DNA of 64,000 nt from Candidatus Thorarchaeota archaeon (GTDB lineage: Archaea > Asgardarchaeota > Thorarchaeia > Thorarchaeales > Thorarchaeaceae), in NCBI GenBank assembly GCA_016933575.1, contig JAFGAR010000151.1, forward strand, positions 62,001 to 126,000, given 5' to 3'. The position numbers and the translations under genes are program-made. A model generated the notes under the pieces. It did not search any database and was not told the origin of the DNA. It saw only the letters and a list, made by a program, of their open reading frames with translations. This document shows positions 8,111 through 15,385 of this stretch, piece after piece (the stretch's first letter is position 1; every line of letters starts with the position of its first letter).

Positions 8111-8644
8111 TTGACTGAGTCCTATTCAGAGGAACGAGACATACTCGGTCACTTTCATGTAATGATGCAGATGGTTTCATCAACTCTCATGAATAAAAAT
8201 GGGAACACAGTTTCTGCTACAGCAAGGGATCCAGAGTATGCCTGTCTGCGGTCAATGATGCTCGAACCACAGAATCCCACAATGTGGAATGCCCTTGCTC
8301 TGGTGTATATAATGACCAATAATTATCAAGAAGCCTCTGATGCAATTGAGAGGTCTCTTGATCTGGACACCAGTGTGGCATGGACCTGGACCATCTGGGG
8401 CGACCTACTTGGTCTTCTTGGTGAGGATATAGAATCTGAGCGTGCCTATCGCATGGCTGTGGAACTGGGGTCGAGAGAGCCGCATGTACTCAATAGACTT
8501 GCTCGATTATGCTCATCCAGGAGATGCTATTCAGAGGCACTGTCATTACTTGAGGACTTGATACCTCTCAAGCCTGAGGACCAATCCCTTTGGGACTTGT
8601 ATTCTGAATGCCTATCACACAGAACACTTCTCACTCATGATTAG
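8111..8644 (+). CDS. TPR-repeat protein
   Basis: A 177-residue protein with about three tetratricopeptide repeats (residues 55-165), seen as paired helices with the typical W/L-G/A-Y/A-P spacing: PTMWNALALVYIMTNNYQEA, VAWTWTIWGDLLGLLGEDIE and PHVLNRLARLCSSRRCYSEA. TPRs form protein-binding solenoids. The TTG start has GAGGTGA at good spacing. It is one of at least four small TPR proteins in this window. The partner is unknown; the small membrane protein that follows is probably cotranscribed. Confidence 0.8.
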   Translation: MTESYSEERDILGHFHVMMQMVSSTLMNKNGNTVSATARDPEYACLRSMMLEPQNPTMWNALALVYIMTNNYQEASDAIERSLDLDTSVAWTWTIWGDLLGLLGEDIESERAYRMAVELGSREPHVLNRLARLCSSRRCYSEALSLLEDLIPLKPEDQSLWDLYSECLSHRTLLTHD

Positions 8645-8671
8645 GATACTGTTAATACAGGGAAGCTCATT

Positions 8672-9058
8672 GTGTTGTTTGGTGTTTCACAGATGGTGAG
8701 TTATCGAAGAGTGGCGATTGCCACGTTGACAGGTGCGTTGCTTGGTGTCCTATGCATCATCGGAGTTGGCGCACGCATTCCTGGTGGTTATTCTGCAAAT
8801 ATGATATATCTGATAGCAGTCTGGTACAATCGTGTGATAATGGGACTGATGATTGGACTTGCAGGTGATGTATCAATCATCAAGAGTACCAGTGAGAAGA
8901 ATTATCCAAACTCGATTGCAAGAGGCTTGCTCTTTGGACTGATAATAACTTCAGCAACGTTTTTGCTCTCTGATACTATTTTCGATTTAATGGGCTGGTT
9001 TGCAGGACTTTTGTACGGTCCTATCATTGATGCAGTGGCAACACTCACGGAGAAATAG
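8672..9058 (+). CDS. Small membrane protein
   Basis: A protein of 128 residues with about four hydrophobic segments (VAIATLTGALLGVLCIIGVGA, IYLIAVWYNRVIMGLMIGLAG, GLLFGLIITSATFLLSDTIF, and a weaker one at the end). The GTG start at 8672 follows GGGAAG; ATG 8693 would remove seven residues and is equally plausible. It overlaps the convergent gene by 14 bases. No family is recognised. Confidence 0.65.
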   Translation: MLFGVSQMVSYRRVAIATLTGALLGVLCIIGVGARIPGGYSANMIYLIAVWYNRVIMGLMIGLAGDVSIIKSTSEKNYPNSIARGLLFGLIITSATFLLSDTIFDLMGWFAGLLYGPIIDAVATLTEK

Positions 9059-9503
9059 AAGTCTCTGGAAGAATGTTCTCATCAAAGGGAATTATTTGGA
9101 GCTGCGTTAATAGATTAGTAGCTATTTCCATGAATCTTGATTCATTGTATGATACTACATCATTCTCTAGGGCTTCATCTAGAACGTGCTCAATGTAATC
9201 GAAATCTTCTGGTGTGATTGTCCCATCAAGGACATTAGAACGTTTTAGAATATTGAACAGTACAGAGTCATTCGAAAGATCTTCGCCATACTGTATCCTA
9301 AGCTTATCATCACTTGAATCAGAGATTACATACCTCAACATGGCAGACGCTATTGCATCGTACATAGCAGCGATTGCATCTCTTCGTTGCCCTCTTGATA
9401 ACCTCTGCTTGCTTGCTCTGACATGAAGTCTTGCTCGCATTAACAGCTCTTCTTCGCCTTCAAGAGACTCGTCTATTACTCCAGTATGTGGTACTACTAT
9501 CAC
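9045..9503 (-). CDS. Helical protein, possibly HEPN-like
   Basis: A predicted all-helical protein of up to 152 residues. The core RASKQRLSRGQRRDAIAAMYDAIASAMLRYV (residues 29-59) resembles the amphipathic helix pair of HEPN or other four-helix proteins, but the RX4-6H catalytic motif of HEPN nucleases is not seen. The outermost start is GTG 9503. Because a promoter-like motif sits only 8 bases upstream of it, ATG 9440 may be the real start. Function unknown. Confidence 0.55.
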   Translation of the reverse strand: MIVVPHTGVIDESLEGEEELLMRARLHVRASKQRLSRGQRRDAIAAMYDAIASAMLRYVISDSSDDKLRIQYGEDLSNDSVLFNILKRSNVLDGTITPEDFDYIEHVLDEALENDVVSYNESRFMEIATNLLTQLQIIPFDENILPETSISP

Positions 9504-9511
9504 CGTATATA

Positions 9512-9527
9512 ATTAACAATAGTTATC
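9512..9527 (-). promoter_or_regulatory. 16-base motif upstream of a helical-protein gene, copy 2
   Basis: Identical over 16 bases to the site at 2802-2817 and in the same orientation relative to its gene. An AT-rich ATTATATAC follows immediately and could be the TATA box. A shared regulator of the two genes is one reading. Confidence 0.4.
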
Positions 9528-9735
9528 TAATAGCATTTTCTAAAGGGCAAAAAACAAACCGAAAAACCCGAAGTATCACACATTATCAATTTGGATCTTT
9601 TAAGGTCCTATTGAATATCAGATGAAATCAGTCTCAGTAGGCTATTGCGTACTTGTTTCTGTTTTCATTTATTCAAAGACTTGGAATCGAACCACACTAG
9701 TTCCTCTACTACTTGGTGTTCATGAGGACTAGAAG

Positions 9736-10491
9736 ATGAAGTATCATCTTGGTTTTCAGACTGCTGACAAATATACGCGAGAAACATGTGGGACTGGTGT
9801 TATCGCATTAGACACTCTACTTCAAGGTGGTTATGAACAGGGTCTCGTGCATTTATTCTATGGAGCGCCGTCATTCCAAGAAGATCTTCTTAGAGCTGCA
9901 GTATGGGCACAGGTTTCGAAGTCAAGAGGTGGGCTAGAGAGTCCCGTCATCATGATTGATAGCTCCAACATGATAGATACCACTCGTCTCACTGAATACG
10001 CCTTTGAATACGAATTGGAGATTGAGAGTGTTATGGATCATATTTTCATATCACGCGCATTCAACTCCTCCCAGACATATGATCTACTCACCAATCACCT
10101 TGAGGAGTTCCTCGAACGTATTCCAGCAAGGATGCTCCTTGTTCCAGGCCTGCCTGACCTCTTTGTTAACGAGGGATTAGATTCGACAAAGACCCAACAG
10201 TTGACTCACTTAGCATCACTTCTCATGGCAATAACTATGCGTTATAATCTAGTCACATTAGTATCTACAAAGGCAATTAATACGAGAGAGCAATTTCCAG
10301 CTGTCGGAAGAAGTCTAGCTAGTAATGCCCAAATTCACATTCTTATTGAACAGACACCAATGCGTGTCCTATACACACTTACTAAACATCCATCTTTACC
10401 AATAATCACAAATTATCGAACCAAGCATGAAGCTCGTTTCGGAGTGACTCTTCCACTGGATTATTTCTTCGATGAGGATCTATCTACTTGA
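9736..10491 (+). CDS. RadB/RecA-like protein with degenerate nucleotide-binding site
   Basis: A 251-residue protein whose opening, TGVIALDTLLQGGYEQGLVHLFYG, follows the RadA/RadB/KaiC core pattern (S/T-G-x-x-x-LD-x-L-LGGG). Where the P-loop should read GPPGSGKT it has GAPSFQED (residues about 43-50), lacking the lysine and threonine. The Walker B strand (RMLLVPGLPDLF, near 132-143) lacks its aspartate. It is therefore predicted to be a catalytically dead paralogue that could act as a regulatory or structural partner of a recombinase. It overlaps the convergent coiled-coil gene by 8 bases. Confidence 0.7.
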   Translation: MKYHLGFQTADKYTRETCGTGVIALDTLLQGGYEQGLVHLFYGAPSFQEDLLRAAVWAQVSKSRGGLESPVIMIDSSNMIDTTRLTEYAFEYELEIESVMDHIFISRAFNSSQTYDLLTNHLEEFLERIPARMLLVPGLPDLFVNEGLDSTKTQQLTHLASLLMAITMRYNLVTLVSTKAINTREQFPAVGRSLASNAQIHILIEQTPMRVLYTLTKHPSLPIITNYRTKHEARFGVTLPLDYFFDEDLST

Positions 10492-12142
10492 GCGATTTGC
10501 CGCACTCTGGACAGAATTTCGATGTTGGAGTAATTTCAGCCTTGCACTCAGGACATCGACCTACAAGTGTCGTATAGAGTGGTTCCAGGTTCTCACGGAC
10601 GCCTTCCTTTAACAGCTGCCGTGTCCATAATTCTCCAATCCCCTTTGTGAAGGATTTGACTGTTTCTGGATCTTTGAGGACGTTACCATTATCACATGCA
10701 TCTCTAAATGAGATCTTGAAAGATGGGCTATCTTTCATCTGTTTATCTACTAGTTTCTTCAGGTAACTTTCTAGAGTTGAATCAAGAGGCTGGTGCTTCA
10801 ATGGAAGTCCAAATCTGTCCTCTGGGAGTAGAACAGGAGAAAATACTACTGGTGCTCCAGTATTGTATGTTGCAACCCATGTTTTGATGTGTACGAGGGT
10901 AAGAGGTGCGAGTCCGGGGATCGAATCATTCTCTAGGGTCATTCTCTGGACAGATTGGAGTTCGTGCTTTAGGTCTTCAGCTCGTTTTTCAACAAGACTG
11001 TCCATTCTCTCAATTGCATCATTGACCTGCTTCTTGAGAGCATTGAATTCTTTCTCTTTTGCATCGCGTTCATCTTTCATATCAGCAAGTTGTTGATTGA
11101 TCTCCCTTGTTTGCTCAATTACTGAACTCTCTTCTTCCTTCATAGCTTGTTCTAGCTTCTCATCATGGTCTCCAGCACTGAGTGCTGCAGCATCCGCTAG
11201 GTCATCAATGGAATCAGTGACCTCTCTATATGTAGAAACTGTGTCATCAAGGTCTTGAACAAGGGCTCTATATTTTTGAATAGCATCCTCCAATTCAAGC
11301 TCAGAAATACTGGCTCTAGTAGTCTTGATGTCTTCCAGAATTCGATTGAAGAAACGTTCAATCTCTACAGTGTCCCGGGCAAATTGGGCGATTAATGCTC
11401 TCCGATCTTTCTGATGTTTATCTTTCAATCGATAGACCTTATCTGACATCCTGCTTTGAATCTTCTCGATTCTTAGATTTGAGGATTCTTCCTGTGTTTT
11501 GAGACGTTTATCCCATCTTGCCATCTCAGAGCTAATGACATTCTCCATGACCTTCAATTGGTCTGTCAATTTTTCTTTCGTGATCTTATGCAGTTCTTCC
11601 ATGGTTCCAAAACGTTGTTTTGCTTCTTCCATGATGCTCTGGAATTCAGAACTGATTGACAGAGCAGCTTGAGAGTCTATTTTCAATTCAAGAGTGTTCA
11701 ATTTCTCATTAGGATCAATTTCCACATATTGATTTCCATGAGCGACAAAGAGTGCAGGTTCCTGAATATTCCGAATATTGTAGACTTTTGGCTCAACTGT
11801 TTTGAGGAGTGGAAGTGCCTTATCAACTCCTGGCGGAATGTCTTCGAATCTAGCAATTTCCGTGCTCAGAATTCGACGGACTGGTCCTGTTGCAGTATCT
11901 TCACTAAGTTCGATACCGATTGCTGATTCTCCAATGGCCGACAAGACAATTGAGTTAGTGTCAGATACTTGAACAATCCAAAAGGGTATAGTGACTGGTG
12001 TCAGAAACTTAAGCTTGGCTTTACCCTTCCTATTAGACTCTGCAAGAATGAAAGCCATTGCCAATGGCACGTCTTCTTTATCAGGAACTACCTTAGTCTT
12101 CGTTGTTCGAAATAAGAAATCAAGTGCTATCTGTCTGACCAT
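10484..12142 (-). CDS. Long coiled-coil protein with C-terminal zinc ribbon
   Basis: ATG 12142 gives 552 residues and has GAGG upstream; an in-frame TTG at 12160 would add six. A globular alpha/beta N-terminal domain (about 1-160) is followed by a long charged coiled coil (about 170-400), then a second globular region (about 410-510) and a double-CX2C zinc ribbon, CPECKAEI and CPECGKSLK, at the extreme C-terminus. The layout suggests a scaffold or tether. No family is recognised. It is a lone minus-strand gene. Confidence 0.75.
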   Translation of the reverse strand: MVRQIALDFLFRTTKTKVVPDKEDVPLAMAFILAESNRKGKAKLKFLTPVTIPFWIVQVSDTNSIVLSAIGESAIGIELSEDTATGPVRRILSTEIARFEDIPPGVDKALPLLKTVEPKVYNIRNIQEPALFVAHGNQYVEIDPNEKLNTLELKIDSQAALSISSEFQSIMEEAKQRFGTMEELHKITKEKLTDQLKVMENVISSEMARWDKRLKTQEESSNLRIEKIQSRMSDKVYRLKDKHQKDRRALIAQFARDTVEIERFFNRILEDIKTTRASISELELEDAIQKYRALVQDLDDTVSTYREVTDSIDDLADAAALSAGDHDEKLEQAMKEEESSVIEQTREINQQLADMKDERDAKEKEFNALKKQVNDAIERMDSLVEKRAEDLKHELQSVQRMTLENDSIPGLAPLTLVHIKTWVATYNTGAPVVFSPVLLPEDRFGLPLKHQPLDSTLESYLKKLVDKQMKDSPSFKISFRDACDNGNVLKDPETVKSFTKGIGELWTRQLLKEGVRENLEPLYTTLVGRCPECKAEITPTSKFCPECGKSLK

Positions 12143-12229
12143 GGAAAGAATTCCTCGCAATTCCCGTGCAATTCGGGTTAATTATGTTTACTTGGTTGTC
12201 CTATGTAGTGTGCATAGAATTTCGAAAAG

Positions 12230-12237
12230 AAATATAT
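12230..12237 (+). promoter_or_regulatory. TATA-like box
   Basis: AAATATAT at 12230-12237 lies about 50 bases before the ATG at 12284 and points to a transcript start near 12262. Confidence 0.35.
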
Positions 12238-12283
12238 CCCCCAATTTTGTGCGAATGCAACAATCTCATAGGACTTGATAAGT

Positions 12284-12472
12284 ATGGGAAGTTACAAAGA
12301 CAAACTTAGCAGAGCTGGTGTTCCATCTGGAGAGATCTCAATAATTGTACACAATCTTGAGAAGCTCGAAGGTGCTGGATTCCGTGGAAATATTGATGAC
12401 ATCATAACCAAACTAGGTCGTGATAGCTCATTTAGGGCAAAGTTCTCACGTGATTACCGAATTGCTATGTAA
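12284..12472 (+). CDS. Small unknown protein, 62 residues
   Basis: ATG 12284 is preferred to the in-frame TTG at 12275. The product is hydrophilic, with two likely helices (SGEISIIVHNLEKLEGAGF and IDDIITKLGRDSSFRAKFSRDY). The LEKLEGAGFRG and LGRDSSFRAKFSRDYR segments look like a small nucleic-acid or peptide-binding motif seen in short archaeal and cyanobacterial leader-like peptides, but no assignment is possible. A hairpin terminator follows 23 bases later. Confidence 0.5.
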   Translation: MGSYKDKLSRAGVPSGEISIIVHNLEKLEGAGFRGNIDDIITKLGRDSSFRAKFSRDYRIAM

Positions 12473-12495
12473 AAACAACATGGATACAACAAGCA

Positions 12496-12545
12496 GGAGG
12501 CACTCTTTCTTCCCTTGTGGTAGTGCTTCCATCTTTTCTTTCTTG
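12496..12545 (+). terminator. Hairpin with T-rich tail
   Basis: GGAGGCACT (12496-12504) pairs with AGTGCTTCC (12522-12530) with one G-T pair, and ATCTTTTCTTTCTT follows. It lies between convergent genes. Confidence 0.5.
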
Positions 12546-12547
12546 AA

Positions 12548-13402
12548 TTAGAACCAATCAAGATTGTCTTCTACCTTGTCAAAGCTATCATCGATAGATT
12601 CCTCGTCAGCAAACTTTAGTGGAGCAATAATTTCTGGATCGAAACCTAACGAAATATCAAGAGCGACCTTCAAATAGTATGATACATGAATTAGCTCTCC
12701 TCGAAAAGGAAGGTGATGCATCCATTGCTCTCCAATTGAGAGTTCTTTCCATCTCTCTAAATCATTGTCGGAAAATGGGCAGTATTTCCCCACGATTATT
12801 GACTTGTGATTCAAATCATGCCAATCGCACTTGCATTTTTCTTGTTGGACAATCTCAAAACTTACTCCTTTCACACGACTTCTATCTGATACCTTGAATC
12901 TCACATCCAGTCCACTTTGCATTCCAAGAAAGTCATCATCTATTTCAACTTGAAGAGCTCCACATGTCTTCTTAAAATGTCTAGAATCGAGATTGTGTTT
13001 GATAATTGGGGGCCGTTCCTGAATGACACGGAATTCTTTCTTGCATTTTGGGTCAATTGTCCAGTTCATCTCTACTACAGCTTCCGTTGTATATTCAATT
13101 GTACCGTTGTAGCCTTGATACGAGGGCGGGATTCCTCTTGGTATCTGAACACTAAATGGAAATTCGGTGACACCGATACCAATGATACCTCTCTCTCCAA
13201 TTTTGAAAACTCGACTTATGTGGTACCTTTCATCCGTACTTTTCGTATCACCTGAACTATATTCTGTATGTTCTCTCCCCTTAACTTTCAATACAACTTT
13301 GTTACACTCTAGCAGATTATCAGTCTTGACATAGACTTTGCCAATGAGGGTTTCACCTGGGAGTACACGCTTATTCTCATATACTATCTGAACTTCTCTC
13401 AC
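12548..13402 (-). CDS. Arrestin-fold protein
   Basis: A 284-residue protein matching the arrestin N- and C-domain pattern. The first sheet begins with NKRVLPGETLIGKVYV (about 10-25), continues with VVLKVKGREHTEY (36-48), and contains the family hallmark EFPFSVQIPRGIPPSYQG followed by GTIEYTTEAVV (about 80-115). The C-terminal half shows LDVRFKVSDRS, a CKCDW pair and the strand LIHVSYYLKVALD near 240. Arrestin-fold proteins are membrane-trafficking and signalling adaptors in eukaryotes; an equivalent role here is only inferred. The GTG start follows GGAAGG with six bases between. A C-terminal acidic tail ends the protein. Confidence 0.8.
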   Translation of the reverse strand: MREVQIVYENKRVLPGETLIGKVYVKTDNLLECNKVVLKVKGREHTEYSSGDTKSTDERYHISRVFKIGERGIIGIGVTEFPFSVQIPRGIPPSYQGYNGTIEYTTEAVVEMNWTIDPKCKKEFRVIQERPPIIKHNLDSRHFKKTCGALQVEIDDDFLGMQSGLDVRFKVSDRSRVKGVSFEIVQQEKCKCDWHDLNHKSIIVGKYCPFSDNDLERWKELSIGEQWMHHLPFRGELIHVSYYLKVALDISLGFDPEIIAPLKFADEESIDDSFDKVEDNLDWF

Positions 13403-13488
13403 TCTTTTCCTTCCACGTGTAAAGCTACCCCTGATGCTAAATTAGGTTTTTGCAGGTTCGATTATCCTGCTTGCTGAGGATATTCCAG

Positions 13489-14337
13489 TTAATCCTGATA
13501 CTTGCTAAGAAGAATGACTCCAACAATTCCAAAGCTGAGTCCTATCGCATAGAATAGGATGTTTGTGATGATTTGTCCAAAGATCATTATACCTCCAAGA
13601 ACAACAGCAAACATGCTGATAGTTCCTGTAATTGCATTGAACCTCGAAGCAGGATTACGTTGTAGACCTATTGATACGGTGTAGATTGCTGCGATAGCTG
13701 TGAAGATGCCCATTAAAATGAGCGGCAAGAGTGCGCTAATGAAACCCTGAATGATATCCGCGCCTCCGAATAGCTCCAAGGTGAACCATTGAGTGAACTG
13801 AGAGGCTAGTGCCTGGAAGAATGATGTGATGGGAGCCCAAAGGATGGCAATCTTACTCGTTCCTCCAGCCATGACCCCAATTCCAACTAGCATGGTTGCA
13901 GAGTAAAGCAGGATTCCCGTGTACTCTGTGAACATCATGGGCTCAGTCACGCCTCCAAATGCAATGAAGACTGGAGTCATAATCATCAGGATGATACCCA
14001 CTGCAGCTGGAGTATCTAGTTTCTCACCAAGACGACGATTTGAGAAGAATACAAGAGCAATCAATCCTACATTCATGAGGGGTTGAATCACTACAATACC
14101 AGCGAGTTGTGTAGCAAGCATATAGGTCAATCCACCAACCAGTGCCATGGCAAACCCTGCGACCCAGCGTGGTTTTGAGAAGAGCTTTCTTGTTTGCTTC
14201 AGTGGGTTTTTTGCATCAATTTCTTCAATCTCTGCTAATGCTTCCTTCTGGATGATTGGAGCGATGTTCCAGAGAAGAGATGTTATTAGCGCAAGGATGA
14301 TACCAAGCACATCATTAGTAAGACCTAGAATCTGCAT
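13489..14337 (-). CDS. DMT-superfamily membrane protein, NIPA/EamA-like
   Basis: A 282-residue protein with nine to ten hydrophobic helices and two related halves. The opening, DVLGIILALITSLLWNIAPIIQKEAL, and the GGLTYMLATQLAGIVVIQPLMNVGLIALVFF segment are typical of drug/metabolite transporters, including the NIPA magnesium transporters. A cytoplasmic loop between helices 1 and 2 (EIDAKNPLKQTRKLFSKPRW) is basic. The transported compound cannot be deduced. It is probably a separate transcript from the arrestin gene, since 86 bases part them. Confidence 0.75.
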   Translation of the reverse strand: MQILGLTNDVLGIILALITSLLWNIAPIIQKEALAEIEEIDAKNPLKQTRKLFSKPRWVAGFAMALVGGLTYMLATQLAGIVVIQPLMNVGLIALVFFSNRRLGEKLDTPAAVGIILMIMTPVFIAFGGVTEPMMFTEYTGILLYSATMLVGIGVMAGGTSKIAILWAPITSFFQALASQFTQWFTLELFGGADIIQGFISALLPLILMGIFTAIAAIYTVSIGLQRNPASRFNAITGTISMFAVVLGGIMIFGQIITNILFYAIGLSFGIVGVILLSKYQD

Positions 14338-14523
14338 CGTGAATCACTTGCGTTCATTGCAGGTCCCTAATAAGGAATATCATGGGTCTCCTTCTAGTGT
14401 TTTCTATGAAGAAGATCTAAGGGAAGGATCGTAGCTATTCGTGAGCTTAAGGACAGCGAGCTGCTTGAAGTGGAGGTGATTGTTGAGTACTAATGTAATC
14501 TACAAAAAGAATAAGCTATGTGA

Positions 14524-14544
14524 GAAAGGGTAAAACTACCTTTC
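14524..14544 (-). terminator. Hairpin downstream of the second phosphatase gene
   Basis: On the minus strand GAAAGGTA and TACCCTTTC form a stem with a T-rich loop, 9 bases after the stop at 14553. The following bases are only moderately T-rich. Confidence 0.35.
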
Positions 14545-14552
14545 TATGACAC

Positions 14553-15248
14553 CTAAAGCAGAGCTTGGTTTACTGGTTCAGTTCTACCGGAAACAAAGAG
14601 AGTTGGAATTTTTTCTATTCTTGTGATTCCAAGTCCTCCAAGGAATGGTTCTCGATCATCAAAGGTCAAAGGTCGATTAAAGAAGATACGTTTGGCAGCC
14701 ATGAGTGAGAGATCGTGAGTTATATGAACGTGTAATTGTGGTTCATCCAAAGAGAGAAAGCGTTTCAATGTGTCATCTATCAATCTCGTCTTGAATTCAG
14801 TGAATGGTTCGATACCTTCGAATTCTCCATCTGCCCATCTATTGATGAACTCAGTCACATTTTCACCATTTGGTTGTAAGTTTTTCCATACATCTTGTTC
14901 CGTATATTCAGGCCTCACGAGGGTTGGAAGAGGGTCCATGTCAATGATCTCTCCCCCCTGTTCCGAGAATCCTTGAGCTATGGCTTCTGCAGTTTCGTAG
15001 CATCTTGGAACGATGCTGAAAAATATATGTGCTCTTTTCGAGGTTGGCAGTCTCTTTCCGATCTCAAACGAGAGTGTCTTTCCAAGATCCGTCAATCCTC
15101 CCCCAAGCATATCTTTCTGGCTCTTCAAGATGTCTCTATGTGAGTGTCTGATTAGTATCATGATTGGCTGTTTTGAATCCTGTATTGAGACCCAATCTAG
15201 AAGATTCCTTGCATTGATTGTCCAGTCCTCTCTCTCTAACTCGTTCAT
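14553..15248 (-). CDS. Histidine phosphatase family protein
   Basis: A 231-residue protein with the superfamily's catalytic motif ILIRHSHRD (R34, H35) and the second histidine in VHITHDLSLM near residue 177. The arginine region PRCYETAEAI (about 82-91) is where the family contacts phosphate. RHSHRD is unusual compared with RHGE/RHAE and suggests a distinct subgroup. The substrate is unknown. It is unrelated in detail to the phosphatase at 4385, sharing only the fold motifs. Confidence 0.8.
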   Translation of the reverse strand: MNELEREDWTINARNLLDWVSIQDSKQPIMILIRHSHRDILKSQKDMLGGGLTDLGKTLSFEIGKRLPTSKRAHIFFSIVPRCYETAEAIAQGFSEQGGEIIDMDPLPTLVRPEYTEQDVWKNLQPNGENVTEFINRWADGEFEGIEPFTEFKTRLIDDTLKRFLSLDEPQLHVHITHDLSLMAAKRIFFNRPLTFDDREPFLGGLGITRIEKIPTLFVSGRTEPVNQALL

Positions 15249-15385
15249 CGATTCTATTCGAAATACTATCCATCATATAGGTTTCCCTAATTTTGCTTCC
15301 ACCAGTTCTTGGAAAACCTATTATTCGTTCACGAGAACCCTCGAATAGGAATTCATTGGTGGATTCAAATTCGTTTCATTAGGGC

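Noticed and set aside
9668..9700. T-arm-like sequence on the minus strand (GGTTCGATTCC)
   Set aside because: Flanking bases do not form the T-stem beyond two pairs and no acceptor, D or anticodon arms fit on either side.
13450..13475. GCAGG/CCTGC hairpin with TTCGATT loop, tRNA-like
   Set aside because: The loop is nine bases and no matching acceptor strand is found upstream, so it is not a tRNA; it may only be a weak hairpin between genes.
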